A DNA stretch of 64,000 nucleotides from CAIUGU01 sp040080215 (GCA_040080215.1 JBEBIT010000001.1:1-64000), one strand, 5' to 3'. Positions 25,784 to 33,621 are shown, counted from the stretch's first letter. The notes: generated from the sequence alone by a model not told the origin. Translations and numbers: made by a program.

Positions 25784-26815
25784 TCAGGCTTTGGCGTTTG
25801 CAGCGCTGAACGCGGCCAGGCGCTCGAGCAATTGCAGACCCTTGCCGGCGTCGATTGCTTCACCGGCCGCTCGCGCGGCATCGCGCGGGTTGGCAATCGT
25901 GCCGGTCAACTCGAGGACGAGGGCAGCGCCCAGGATGATGGCGTTGCGATGGGCGCCCCGCTCCCGGCCTGACAGCACCGTGCGCAGATGGGCAGCGTTG
26001 AATGCGGCATCGCCGCCTTTCAGCTCATCGGCCGTGCACTTCGGCAAGCCGAATACATCGGCATCGCGCACCGACACGCTGACCGAACCCGGGCGCACGT
26101 CAAACAACGTGAAAGGCCCCACTGGCGTCGCCTCGTCCCAGCCTGGCTCGCCGTGCACGACGAAGGCGCGCTCGAGGTTCATGCCGCTCAGCGTGTCGGC
26201 CATGAGCTTGGCCGTATCGAGATTGAATGCACCGATCAGGTGGTACTGCGGTTCGGCGGGATTCGTCAGTGGCCCGAGGATATTGAACACCGTGCGCACG
26301 CCGAGCGCCTGGCGAATCGGCGCCACGGCTTTCATTGCCGGGTGATAGTGAGGCGCAAACAGGAATGTGAAATTGGTGGCGTCGAGACACGCGCCGGCTG
26401 CGGCTTCATCGAGTGGCAGCTTGAGACCGAGTGCTTCCATGAGGTCCGCGCTGCCGGACTTGCTCGAGATGGAGCGGTTGCCGTGCTTGACGACGCGCAG
26501 ACCCATTGCGGCAATCAGCAATGCGGTGCCGGTGGACAGATTGAAGCTGCCCGACGCGTCGCCGCCAGTGCCGACGATATCGACCATCGGCATGCCTCGG
26601 TCAATATGCGGTCGACGGGCAAGGCCCCGCATCGCACCGGCAAAGCCGCGCACTTCCGCGGGCGTCACGCCCTTGGCACGAAGGGCAATCAACAGGCCGC
26701 CGGCCATCGCGGGCGAGACGCTCGCCTCGGTCAGTGACAGCAACAGGTCCGCCGCTTCGGACTCGGCGAGGTCCTGCCGGGCCAGCAGCTTCTCAAGCGT
26801 GTCGCGCAACGCCAT
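25784..26815 (-). CDS. trpD: Anthranilate phosphoribosyltransferase
   Basis: Transfers the phosphoribosyl group of PRPP to anthranilate, 343 residues. The PRPP-binding loop is GTGGDASGSFNLSTG, and KHGNRSISSKSGSADLMEALG (a region from about residue 115) is the conserved anthranilate site. The ATG is separated from trpG by a 320-bp inserted element. The only Shine-Dalgarno-like bases before it (AGAGG, 10 bases upstream) are part of the element's terminal repeat. The enzyme itself looks intact. Confidence 0.98.
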   Translation of the reverse strand: MALRDTLEKLLARQDLAESEAADLLLSLTEASVSPAMAGGLLIALRAKGVTPAEVRGFAGAMRGLARRPHIDRGMPMVDIVGTGGDASGSFNLSTGTALLIAAMGLRVVKHGNRSISSKSGSADLMEALGLKLPLDEAAAGACLDATNFTFLFAPHYHPAMKAVAPIRQALGVRTVFNILGPLTNPAEPQYHLIGAFNLDTAKLMADTLSGMNLERAFVVHGEPGWDEATPVGPFTLFDVRPGSVSVSVRDADVFGLPKCTADELKGGDAAFNAAHLRTVLSGRERGAHRNAIILGAALVLELTGTIANPRDAARAAGEAIDAGKGLQLLERLAAFSAANAKA

Positions 26816-26832
26816 GGTCTGGGAACCTCTGA
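26805..26832 (-). promoter_or_regulatory. Ribosome-binding region of trpD supplied by the inserted element
   Basis: Reading the minus strand, the end of the 320-bp element gives AGAGGTTCCC, followed by five non-element bases and the trpD ATG (AGACC then ATG). AGAGG is the only Shine-Dalgarno-like sequence in range, with a 10-base gap that is somewhat long but workable. The element end has thus replaced whatever originally preceded trpD. Confidence 0.55.
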
Positions 26833-27140
26833 ATGACCTATCCGCGCTCGCGACGGCGAGCCATTTCGTGCAGGGCGAGGCGCGACGACCGCTGTGTACT
26901 TGATGTACTCAAGGGAGGAGCAACGCTGCCATGCACCCAAGTCTGAAGGAAATGGGGATCCCGTTCCGAAATGAATGAATTCAACATTATATGGGTTGCG
27001 CCTCTAATCCTCTGCTGCGTCGTTACGGTCCTTGTCGCCACGTCCAATTGAACTTGGCCCGATATCGCCTGCGGACCGATGCCTCGCAGCAGAGGATTGG
27101 AGACGCAACGCGAGTGCGGATAGGTCAATCAGAGGTTCCC
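26821..27140. mobile_element. 320-bp MITE-like element with 32-bp terminal inverted repeats
   Basis: The ends are GGGAACCTCTGAATGACCTA... at 26821-26852 and its inverted copy at 27109-27140, 30 of 32 positions matching. There is no transposase-like reading frame inside, so it is nonautonomous. GGGAACCTCTGA-type ends recall IS5-family elements (inference from memory). No clear target-site duplication is visible at the junctions. The last base of the right end forms part of the trpG stop codon (CTA on the plus strand), and the left end lies 5 bases from the trpD ATG. It therefore fills the whole trpG-trpD gap and must be transcribed within the trp mRNA. Confidence 0.82.
26995..27109. repeat. 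Inner 25-bp inverted repeat nested in the MITE-like element
   Basis: Arms at 26995-27019 and 27085-27109 match at 23 of 25 positions (gttgcg...cctctgctgcg). The right arm directly abuts the right outer terminal repeat. The two inverted repeats together make the right third of the element a potential large hairpin in RNA and suggest a composite origin, such as one element inserted into or recombined with another. Confidence 0.75.
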
Positions 27141-27742
27141 TAGCCCTCCGGTTCGCGCTGGCCAGACTGCATCTTCAGGAAGTTGCCCATCAATATGGGG
27201 CCTTCCGGGGTCAGGATGCTTTCCGGATGAAACTGTACGCCTTCCACCGCCAATGTCTTGTGGCGGACGCCCATGATCTCGCCTTCGGGTGTCTGCGCCG
27301 TCACTTCGAGCGTCGGTGGCAGCGACTCCGGCTTGGCGATGAGCGAGTGGTACCGCCCCGCCTGGAAAGGCTGGGACATGCCCCGGAAGAGCGACTTGCC
27401 GTCGTGCGTGACCATCGACGTCTTGCCATGCATCAGCCGGCCGGCGCGCACCACCTTGCCGCCGAACACTTCGACCAGCGACTGGTGGCCGAGGCACACG
27501 CCGAACACCGGGATCCTGCCGGCAAGCGCCTCGATCATCTTCATCGAGATGCCCGCATCGTATGGCGTGCCGGGTCCGGGCGAGATGCACAGGTGCGTGG
27601 GCTCGAGCGCGAAGGCCTGCTCGATCGTGATCTGGTCGTTGCGATGGACGCGTACGTCGGCGCCCAGGATCAGGAACGCCTGCACGAGGTTGTAGGTAAA
27701 CGAGTCGTAGTTGTCGATCAACAACAGTCGGGGAGCGCTCAC
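27140..27742 (-). CDS. trpG: Anthranilate synthase component II (glutamine amidotransferase)
   Basis: Supplies ammonia from glutamine to TrpE, 200 residues. Nucleophile Cys is in FGVCLGHQS, and the His-Glu pair is in VQFHPESILTPEG. LLIDNYDSFTYNLVQ opens the domain. The start is GTG 27742, with GAGGAGG just upstream, overlapping the trpE stop (GTGA). The stop codon TAG borrows its last base from the adjoining inserted element, and the C-terminus SGQREPEG looks complete. Confidence 0.97.
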   Translation of the reverse strand: MSAPRLLLIDNYDSFTYNLVQAFLILGADVRVHRNDQITIEQAFALEPTHLCISPGPGTPYDAGISMKMIEALAGRIPVFGVCLGHQSLVEVFGGKVVRAGRLMHGKTSMVTHDGKSLFRGMSQPFQAGRYHSLIAKPESLPPTLEVTAQTPEGEIMGVRHKTLAVEGVQFHPESILTPEGPILMGNFLKMQSGQREPEG

Positions 27743-29124
27743 AGTCCCTCCTCGGCAAGCTTGAGTGCGCGACGCAGGATGGCGCTCTTGGCCAGCACTT
27801 CCTCGTACTCCATGTCGGGCTTGCTGTCGGCGACGATGCCAGCGCCTGCCTGGAAGCTGTACGTGTCGCCGCTGAAGACCAGCGTGCGGATGGTGATGGC
27901 CTGGTCCATGTCGCCGCCGTGGCCGAAATACCCGACGGTGCCGCCGTACAGACCGCGCCGCACCGGTTCGAGTTCATCGATGATTTCCATCGCACGCACC
28001 TTTGGCGCGCCCACCAGCGTGCCGGCCGGAAACGCCGCTGCGAACAGGTCGAAGGCATCGTAGCCCGCAGCGAGCTCGCCGGTGACGCCGCTCACCATGT
28101 GCATGACGTGGCTATACCGTTCGATGGACTTGTAGGGCTCGACCCTTACGGTGCCCGGCTTCGCGACTCTCCCCAAGTCGTTGCGCGCGAGATCGACGAG
28201 CATGACGTGCTCCGAGTTCTCCTTGGGGTCCGCGCGGAGTTCGGCTTCGAGGGCGCGATCCGTGGCGTCGTCCGCACCGCGGGGTCGTGTACCGGCAATC
28301 GGCCGCAGGTACGCACGTCCGCCGATCAGCTTCACCAGTGCTTCCGGCGACGACCCGACAATGACGTTGTCGCCCAGGTCGCAGTAGTACATGTAGGGCG
28401 AAGGATTGAGCAGCCGCAGCGCGCGATAGGTCTCGAACGGATCGAGCTCGCAGCGACCGGAGAAGCGCGCTGACAGCACGAGCTGGTAGACATCGCCCGC
28501 TGCAATGTATTCCTGCGTCTTGAGCACGCGCTCGATGTACTCATCGCGCGTCAGGCTCGCCACCGGCTCGGAGTACTTCGCCTTGCGCCCGTTGCTCGGC
28601 AAAGCACCCCGCATGGCGCGGATGACTTCCGTCCGCAGCGACTGCCGCTCGGCTTCGCTGCCTGCGTGCAGCAGGGCAATGTTGTGGGAGACATGGTCGA
28701 AGACCAGCATGGACTTCGGTGCAAGGTAGTGCGCGACCGGGGCCTGCGTATCCGCTTTGGCATGGGAAGGCAGCTTCTCGAAGTGCCTCACCAGGTCGTA
28801 GCCGGCCACGCCCACCAGTCCGCCGAGCAATGGCAGGCCGGGAATCGCGGGTTGGGGCAACGGCGCGAGGGCCAGCGCATCACGCAAGGCCGCCAGCAAC
28901 TCAACTTGGCTTGTCGGCACGGGCAGCGATTTGCCGTCCACCTTGAGGCCGGTATGGTCGAGCCGGACTTCGAGGCAGTCGCCGAAGCCGATGAACGAGT
29001 ACCGCGCAAACCGCTCGCCGCCTTCGACACTTTCGAGCAGGAAGCGGGGCTTGAACGGCTTGAGTTTCAGGAAGGCCGAGACTGGGGTGTCCAGGTCGGC
29101 AGCTATGTCAAATGGCGGTTTCAT
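27739..29124 (-). CDS. trpE: Anthranilate synthase component I
   Basis: Chorismate to anthranilate, first committed step of tryptophan synthesis, 461 residues. The tryptophan feedback site motif LLES is present at about residue 30 (FLLESVEGGERFARYSF). The chorismate-binding domain shows PIAGTRPRG and AAFPAGTLVGAPKVRAMEII. The N-terminal part is a little shorter than in many TrpE proteins (about 490-520), but all functional blocks are there. The ATG is preceded by GAGGAG. Expression is probably set by the attenuator directly upstream. Confidence 0.98.
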   Translation of the reverse strand: MKPPFDIAADLDTPVSAFLKLKPFKPRFLLESVEGGERFARYSFIGFGDCLEVRLDHTGLKVDGKSLPVPTSQVELLAALRDALALAPLPQPAIPGLPLLGGLVGVAGYDLVRHFEKLPSHAKADTQAPVAHYLAPKSMLVFDHVSHNIALLHAGSEAERQSLRTEVIRAMRGALPSNGRKAKYSEPVASLTRDEYIERVLKTQEYIAAGDVYQLVLSARFSGRCELDPFETYRALRLLNPSPYMYYCDLGDNVIVGSSPEALVKLIGGRAYLRPIAGTRPRGADDATDRALEAELRADPKENSEHVMLVDLARNDLGRVAKPGTVRVEPYKSIERYSHVMHMVSGVTGELAAGYDAFDLFAAAFPAGTLVGAPKVRAMEIIDELEPVRRGLYGGTVGYFGHGGDMDQAITIRTLVFSGDTYSFQAGAGIVADSKPDMEYEEVLAKSAILRRALKLAEEGL

Positions 29125-29180
29125 CGGCTCCTCGTCTCTTTAACTCTGTGATTCCCTGAAGGCCCGAGGAGCGGGCAACA

Positions 29181-29216
29181 AAAAACCCATCCCCGGAGCT
29201 CGGGAGATGGGTTTTT
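29181..29216 (-). terminator. trp attenuator: intrinsic terminator upstream of trpE
   Basis: On the minus strand AAAAACCCATCTCCCG pairs with CGGGGATGGGTTTTTT around an AGCTC loop, with one bulged T, and runs into a T tract. It lies 57 bases before trpE and after the tryptophan-rich leader peptide. A competing pairing exists: GGGAGTGGGT (29262-29271) can pair with ACCCATCTCCC (29202-29212), one bulge, which would break this terminator. That is the terminator/antiterminator logic of classical trp attenuation. Confidence 0.88.
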
Positions 29217-29286
29217 CGGGATTCTATTTTAAGTCGGCGCGCGCCTTAAAGCCTATCCGGGACCCACTCCCTTTAAGAGTTGGGCC
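29202..29286 (-). promoter_or_regulatory. trp leader antiterminator and protector segments
   Basis: Segment 1 (GGCCCAACTC, 29277-29286) overlaps the last leader codons and can pair with GAGTGGGTCC (about 29259-29268). Segment 2 (GGGAGTGGGT, 29262-29271) can instead pair with the 5' arm of the terminator (29202-29212). A ribosome stalled at the Trp codons would cover segment 1 and free segment 2, favouring readthrough. Pairings were read by eye. Confidence 0.7.
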
Positions 29287-29329
29287 ACCACCAGCGGGCA
29301 ATGCGGATGAGGGAGGCTTGGGGTTTCAT
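29273..29329 (-). CDS. trpL: Tryptophan leader peptide, three consecutive Trp
   Basis: An 18-residue reading frame, MKPQASLIRIARWWWPNS, with three TGG codons in a row at positions 13-15. The frame ends at TAA just before the antiterminator segment. Such a Trp cluster in an 18-codon frame upstream of a terminator and trpE is the hallmark of a trp leader peptide. There is no Shine-Dalgarno sequence upstream. The promoter spacing suggests that the transcript starts within about 0-3 bases of the ATG, so translation may be leaderless. Confidence 0.87.
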   Translation of the reverse strand: MKPQASLIRIARWWWPNS

Positions 29330-29337
29330 GGGGAGGC

Positions 29338-29367
29338 AGTATTACCGGCCGTGGCGGGGAGCGTCAA
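29338..29367 (-). promoter_or_regulatory. Predicted sigma-70 promoter of the trp operon
   Basis: Minus strand: -35 TTGACG (29362-29367), an 18-base gap, then -10 AATACT (29338-29343); a 17-base reading gives TAATAC. The expected start point is 29329-29332, that is, at or just before the first base of the leader ATG. No TrpR-operator palindrome was recognised here. Confidence 0.6.
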
Positions 29368-29551
29368 GCGGGAAACCGCGCTGGGAGAGGCCTTTCCGTC
29401 AGCCGAACTCGCCTCAACGCCCCTCGTTGCAGGGACGGCAGAGAACCGTCGCGGCCACCGCTCCGTCCGGCAGGTGTGCGCCCCGTCGCCGCGTACAGGG
29501 GTTTAAGCCTTACAATGTCTGTAAATCAGTGCCCGACACGAGGAAGGGACA
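29368..29551. other. trp-aroQ divergent intergenic stretch
   Basis: Together with the leader, attenuator and promoter described separately (29125-29367), this makes a 427-base gap between trpE and aroQ. On the plus strand TACAAT at 29511-29516 is a good -10 hexamer for aroQ, but no matching -35 was found. GGAAGGG before aroQ is its ribosome site. Nothing else was recognised. Confidence 0.5.
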
Positions 29552-30001
29552 ATGAAGATCCTGGTTCTGCACGGCATCAACCTGAACCTGTTCGGCAAGC
29601 GCGACCCGAAGCTGTACGGCACGGTCACGCTCGCCCAGATCGATTCGCAGCTGCAGACCCTGGCGAAGCAGCTGGGCACGGAAGTCGAGAGCTTCCAGAC
29701 CAACCACGAAGGCGCGATGGTCGATCGCATCCATCGGGCCCATGCCGAGGGCGTCGATGGCGTGCTGCTCAATGCCGGGGCCTGGACGCATTACAGCTAC
29801 GGCATCCGTGACGCGCTTGAAATCCTGACGGTGCCCGTCATCGAGGTGCACATGTCGAACATCTACGCGCGTGAAGCGTTTCGCCACCACTCGGTGTTCG
29901 CCCCGATCGTGAAGGGCCAGATCTGCGGCCTTGGCGTCGACAGCTACCTGATGGGTCTGCGCGCGGCTGTCTCGGCCGCCGGCGCCGCCAGCAAGAAATA
30001 A
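29552..30001 (+). CDS. aroQ: 3-dehydroquinate dehydratase, type II
   Basis: Third step of the shikimate pathway, which feeds chorismate to TrpE next door. It has 149 residues, standard for the dodecameric type II enzyme. The catalytic tyrosine is Y22 (KRDPKLYG). LNAGAWTHYSYGIRDAL and EVHMSNIYAREAFRHHS hold the substrate-binding Asn, Ser and His residues. Good ribosome site GGAAGGG. Its stop immediately abuts the stop of the convergent MFS gene. Confidence 0.97.
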   Translation: MKILVLHGINLNLFGKRDPKLYGTVTLAQIDSQLQTLAKQLGTEVESFQTNHEGAMVDRIHRAHAEGVDGVLLNAGAWTHYSYGIRDALEILTVPVIEVHMSNIYAREAFRHHSVFAPIVKGQICGLGVDSYLMGLRAAVSAAGAASKK

Positions 30002-31372
30002 TCAGTCGCGTAGCTGGCGGTACTCGCGCTCGCTGAACGGCACTGCATCCGGGTTGCCGAGGTCGGCAAGTCGCAGTCGGTACGTTTCGCGGGTGCTGAA
30101 GGCCGCGATGGCTGCGATGATCGTGACGCCAAACGTGATCGATCCCACCACCAGCGGAATGTTGGTCACGCCGGGCGCCGCCACCCACGCGAACAACGCA
30201 GGCAGCATCGCAGTAATGAACGTGCCCAGGTTCTGCGAGATCGCCATGGCCGACACGCGGGTGCGCGTCGGGAACAACTCGGGATAAAAGCTCGGGAAGA
30301 CCGCGTTGTATCCCTGGTAGAGCACGCCCCACATCAGCAACGACAGGCCGATCGCGAGCGGCACACTCCCGATGCTGATCGCGTACAGATAGGCAAACGA
30401 CAGCAGCCCCGCGCCGAGCGACCCCGCCATGATCAGGGGCCGGCGTCCCACCTTGTCCGACAGCCGCCCGACGAACGGGATCACGAGCACCGCCACCAGG
30501 TTGCCGAGCACGGGGATCCACAGGTAAACGTCCTTGGAGAAGCCGATGCCGTAGGCAGGCTGGACCGCATACGCCGCGCCGAAGATCGTGGCCACGACGG
30601 CGACGACGTTCATCAGCGCCATGCAGACGACGCGCAACATGTCCTTCCAGCTGTGCTTGAGCGCTTCCAGCACCGGCGCTTTCGCGACGGCACCCTGCGC
30701 GCGCTCGGCCTCGAACGCGGGCGTTTCCTCGACCTCGCGACGAATCACGTAACCTGCAACGATGACAAAGAAGCTGAGCAGGAATGGAATCCGCCAGCCC
30801 CAGGCATTGAACGATTCGTCCGGCAAATAGTGCGCGAGCGGCAGGAAGACGGCCGCGGCGAGGATCTGCCCGGCCTGCACACCCTGCAGCGTAAAGCTGG
30901 CGTAGTAGCCGCGGTGCCCTGGCGGGGCGTGTTCGAGGATCATCGAGCTCGCCCCGGACAACTCACCCGCAACGGCAAAGCCCTGGATGAGCCGCAGGGT
31001 GACCAGCAGGATCGGTGCAAGCACGCCGACTTGCGAGTAGGTCGGCAGCAAGCCCACCGCGAGCGTCGAAGCCCCCATGATGAAGAGGCACACGAGCAGC
31101 ACGTTCTTGCGGCCGTGCGTGTCACCCCAGTGCCCGAGGAAGAAAGCACCAATCGGCCGGGCAATGTAGCCCACGCCATAGGTTGCGAGCGACGCGACGA
31201 TAGCCACCTGCGGGTTGCCGGACGGGAAGAACAGCTGCGGAAAGATCAGCGACGCCGCGGTGGCGTAGATGAAGAAGTCGTAGTACTCAAGGACCGAACC
31301 GACCCAGCCGCTGGCTGTTGCGCGACGGGTCTGGGGCGACCGGTGGGGCGACCCGCGATTTGTTGTTGTCAT
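30002..31372 (-). CDS. MFS transporter, metabolite:H+ symporter family
   Basis: A 456-residue, 12-helix major-facilitator protein. The sequence (GSVLEYYDFFIYATAASLIF, GHWGDTHGRKNVLL, RLIQGFAVAGELSGA) fits the MHS group that includes ShiA, KgtP and ProP. Substrates of that group are organic acids, osmolytes or shikimate. Adjacency to aroQ might suggest an aromatic or shikimate-like compound, but that is only inference. The ribosome site before the ATG is weak. Confidence 0.85.
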   Translation of the reverse strand: MTTTNRGSPHRSPQTRRATASGWVGSVLEYYDFFIYATAASLIFPQLFFPSGNPQVAIVASLATYGVGYIARPIGAFFLGHWGDTHGRKNVLLVCLFIMGASTLAVGLLPTYSQVGVLAPILLVTLRLIQGFAVAGELSGASSMILEHAPPGHRGYYASFTLQGVQAGQILAAAVFLPLAHYLPDESFNAWGWRIPFLLSFFVIVAGYVIRREVEETPAFEAERAQGAVAKAPVLEALKHSWKDMLRVVCMALMNVVAVVATIFGAAYAVQPAYGIGFSKDVYLWIPVLGNLVAVLVIPFVGRLSDKVGRRPLIMAGSLGAGLLSFAYLYAISIGSVPLAIGLSLLMWGVLYQGYNAVFPSFYPELFPTRTRVSAMAISQNLGTFITAMLPALFAWVAAPGVTNIPLVVGSITFGVTIIAAIAAFSTRETYRLRLADLGNPDAVPFSEREYRQLRD

Positions 31373-31531
31373 GAAGCGCGTTCACTGCCTTGCACGAGGC
31401 CCGGTTCCGGTACCTAACCTGCGAACGGCTCCCTGCGTGATGCAGCAGTCACGATCCCCCGAGCCCGTGGCAGGCGGCTACTCTATTGCAAGAACGCGCT
31501 CGTTCCAATGGCTGCCGCCGATCCCATTGCC

Positions 31532-32695
31532 CTAGCCGCCGAAGCCTCCCCCGAATTTCCCGGACACAAAACTCAATACCGACAGCACCTGCACGATCGC
31601 CATCGACCGGAAGACCAGCGATAGCGGCAGCTGTGTCAGACGGGCTCCAAAAGGGGTAGCCAGCAGGTATAAAGGCAACACCCACAGGAAGGCGGTGCCC
31701 CAATGCGACTGCAGGTCGATTCCGACCATTGCGCAGAGGATCACCATCGCGATGAAGGGCCCCCAGAAGTGAATCGCGAAGAAGCGCCGCACTTCCGGAT
31801 CGACGGTCGGCAGATGCACCTCGTGGCCGACGCGCGGCTGCCCGCGCATGCCCCACTTGATCAATCCAAGGAACAGCAGGATCGGTGCAAGGCGCAGCAT
31901 CTGGTGCGTGACGAAGCGGAAAATATCATCGAGCCGATCAAGCATGCTGAGGTTCGCGGCCAGGCGCGTCGCTGCATACTCGAAGCTCGGAAAGTGGTTG
32001 TTGACCAGCCAGAGGGCATGCGGGATCAGGATCACCCCGGCGACCAGTCCGGCCACCAGGACACCGGCAATGATCGACTTGATGCGACCCTCACGCACGG
32101 TCCAGAAGAACGCGAGATTGCAGGCAATGGGCACGGCCATCTGGTACTTGGACAGGATGCCGAGGCCCCAGCAGACACCGAGGGCAATCCACCAGCGGAT
32201 CTGCCATGTCGTCCTGACCTGCCAGCAACAGTACAAAGCGCCCGCATAGGCCACCATGAGCGCCGTATTGTGGTTGTAGAAGTGCATGCGGAACGTGTAA
32301 TAGGAAATGCACGTGATCAGCAGCGGTGCGATCCACTTTGCGGGCCACGGCAAGGTTGCTCGTGCGACCAGCGTCGCACCCGTCGCCAGGAGTGCTACCT
32401 GGATGGCGCCGAGGAAGTACGTCAGGGGTACTCCGGTCGGGAACACGTGCTCGAAGAGCCACAGCACGATCGTCGGCCACGGCGGATGCTTGTCGTAGCC
32501 CCAGGCCGGTTCCGCAGCCCACCTGAGTTGCTCGTAGTTGTCGCCGGGCACTTCGGACCCGGCCAGCAACGGCAGCACGGTCCAGATGATCAGGTAACAA
32601 AGGATGAACGCGACGATCCACCGGACTTCGGTGCGCGCGAGGCTTCTCCGCAGCGCCGGAAGGCGCACGGTCGGCATGACTTCTGTTGCCGCCAT
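31532..32695 (-). CDS. GT39/ArnT-like membrane glycosyltransferase, short
   Basis: A 387-residue polytopic protein of the dolichyl-phosphate-mannose/undecaprenyl-phosphate glycosyltransferase superfamily. The first loop has the acidic motif PGDNYEQLRWAAEPAWGYDKHPPWP, where acidic and Tyr residues mark the active site. About nine or ten hydrophobic helices follow. Many relatives run to roughly 500 residues with a soluble C-terminal part. This one ends after the last helix with FVSGKFGGGFGG, so it may be C-terminally truncated. The continuation was checked in the other frames and nothing recognisable was seen. Confidence 0.7.
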   Translation of the reverse strand: MAATEVMPTVRLPALRRSLARTEVRWIVAFILCYLIIWTVLPLLAGSEVPGDNYEQLRWAAEPAWGYDKHPPWPTIVLWLFEHVFPTGVPLTYFLGAIQVALLATGATLVARATLPWPAKWIAPLLITCISYYTFRMHFYNHNTALMVAYAGALYCCWQVRTTWQIRWWIALGVCWGLGILSKYQMAVPIACNLAFFWTVREGRIKSIIAGVLVAGLVAGVILIPHALWLVNNHFPSFEYAATRLAANLSMLDRLDDIFRFVTHQMLRLAPILLFLGLIKWGMRGQPRVGHEVHLPTVDPEVRRFFAIHFWGPFIAMVILCAMVGIDLQSHWGTAFLWVLPLYLLATPFGARLTQLPLSLVFRSMAIVQVLSVLSFVSGKFGGGFGG

Positions 32696-33248
32696 GGCGG
32701 ATTACCTGCCTTTGTGCCGCGGCAGCTGACGAACACACTCATGGTTCATCGGGGCAGAAATTCTCGAGTGACCTGTTCCGCGACTCGTCATGCCTATCTC
32801 CGGTCAGTCCGCCTTCACCACTTGCGCAACCGGACGCGGGTTTCCAGACCGCAACCCTGCGGCTGGCACTTGGTGGTGCCAGTTGGACTCCTTGTCACGT
32901 GGAATTCAGTCGGTTGTCGCAAGGCCTACTGGTCAGAGACAGGCCGGTAGGTGCCAATGGCAGCTCAGGGGGTTCACGCATTGCTGACCCGCTGCACTTA
33001 TCACTGTCGCCAAGTACCGACTTTCGCCGGAACGTAAAGAACTGTCAAGACAATGTAACCAGCCTTTACATATGTCAGACGGGGCTTGGCGAGCCTGCTG
33101 CCAGCGCTATCGGCCGCTGCCGAGGTGCGAGGAGTCCCAATCGGGCAGTCCCAAACGGAATGTACCGAAACACTTCTCGCAAGAACTTTACGGGCATGAC
33201 AAGCGGGAGCAGGATCGATGCCGCCAGATGGACCTAAGGACGAAGCCA
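32696..33248. other. 553-base intergenic region between divergent genes
   Basis: No coding frame with plausible composition was found on either strand. It contains a possible hairpin at about 32922-32953 (CCTACTGG against CCGGTAGG). An AT-richer stretch at about 33035-33080 (gtcaagacaatgtaaccagc) could hold a promoter for the plus-strand gene. The GT39-like gene must also be transcribed from here. No known regulator site was recognised. Confidence 0.4.
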
Positions 33249-33557
33249 GTGGAACACGGCACAGACCGCCTTGACGACGACAAGTCCTCCACCGCCCGTC
33301 AGCCTGATCGATCCTTGAGACGACTCATTGCCTTCGTCTTGCGTCTGGTATCCGGCTTCGTATTGGTATTGATCGCGCTGTATTTCGGCGACCAGGCCCT
33401 GGAGGTGACGCGGCTGCCTTTCTCGACACTGGCACTTCGCGACCTGCTGAACGCCCTCCTGATGGCAATGATGGGCTTGATCTTTGCCAGCTGGGCCGTG
33501 ATCGCGGTCATCCCCAGGCGCAAACGCGCTGCCAAAGAAAAAGGCGGAACCCCTTGA
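33249..33557 (+). CDS. Hypothetical two-helix membrane protein
   Basis: About 102 residues with a charged N-terminal third rich in D, R and K. Two hydrophobic helices follow (LIAFVLRLVSGFVLVLIALY and LLNALLMAMMGLIFASWAVI), then a basic tail PRRKRAAKEKGG. I do not recognise the family. GTG 33249 is favoured because AAGGA lies 8 bases upstream. An ATG at 33228 and a longer open frame from 33072 are alternatives, and the latter has odd, Cys- and Arg-rich composition. The 3' end overlaps a terminator serving the opposing peroxiredoxin gene. Confidence 0.5.
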   Translation: MEHGTDRLDDDKSSTARQPDRSLRRLIAFVLRLVSGFVLVLIALYFGDQALEVTRLPFSTLALRDLLNALLMAMMGLIFASWAVIAVIPRRKRAAKEKGGTP

Positions 33558-33572
33558 GACGAGAATTCCGCC
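33536..33572 (-). terminator. Intrinsic terminator of the peroxiredoxin gene
   Basis: On the minus strand GGCGGAA (33566-33572) and TTCCGCC (33543-33549) form a 7-bp stem with a 16-base loop, followed by TTTTTCTTT. It lies about 50 bases after the peroxiredoxin stop and partly inside the last codons of the opposing membrane-protein gene. Confidence 0.7.
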
Positions 33573-33621
33573 CTGATGACCTTCCCGACCTGCGTTGCGC
33601 CGGCCGGCAGGGGGTCAGCGA

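Noticed and set aside
26815..26825. Target-site duplication for the MITE-like element
   Set aside because: The bases next to the two ends (ggtct on the left, tagcc on the right) do not match in any 2-5 base comparison, so no duplication was claimed.
26838..27128. A 96-codon minus-strand frame within the MITE-like element
   Set aside because: No transposase motif (DDE, HTH) is visible, and the frame spans both inverted repeats.
32686..33237. A 183-codon plus-strand frame in the 553-base gap
   Set aside because: Cys-, Ser- and Arg-rich translation without hydrophobic or domain pattern, and its end overlaps the hypothetical membrane-protein gene in another frame.
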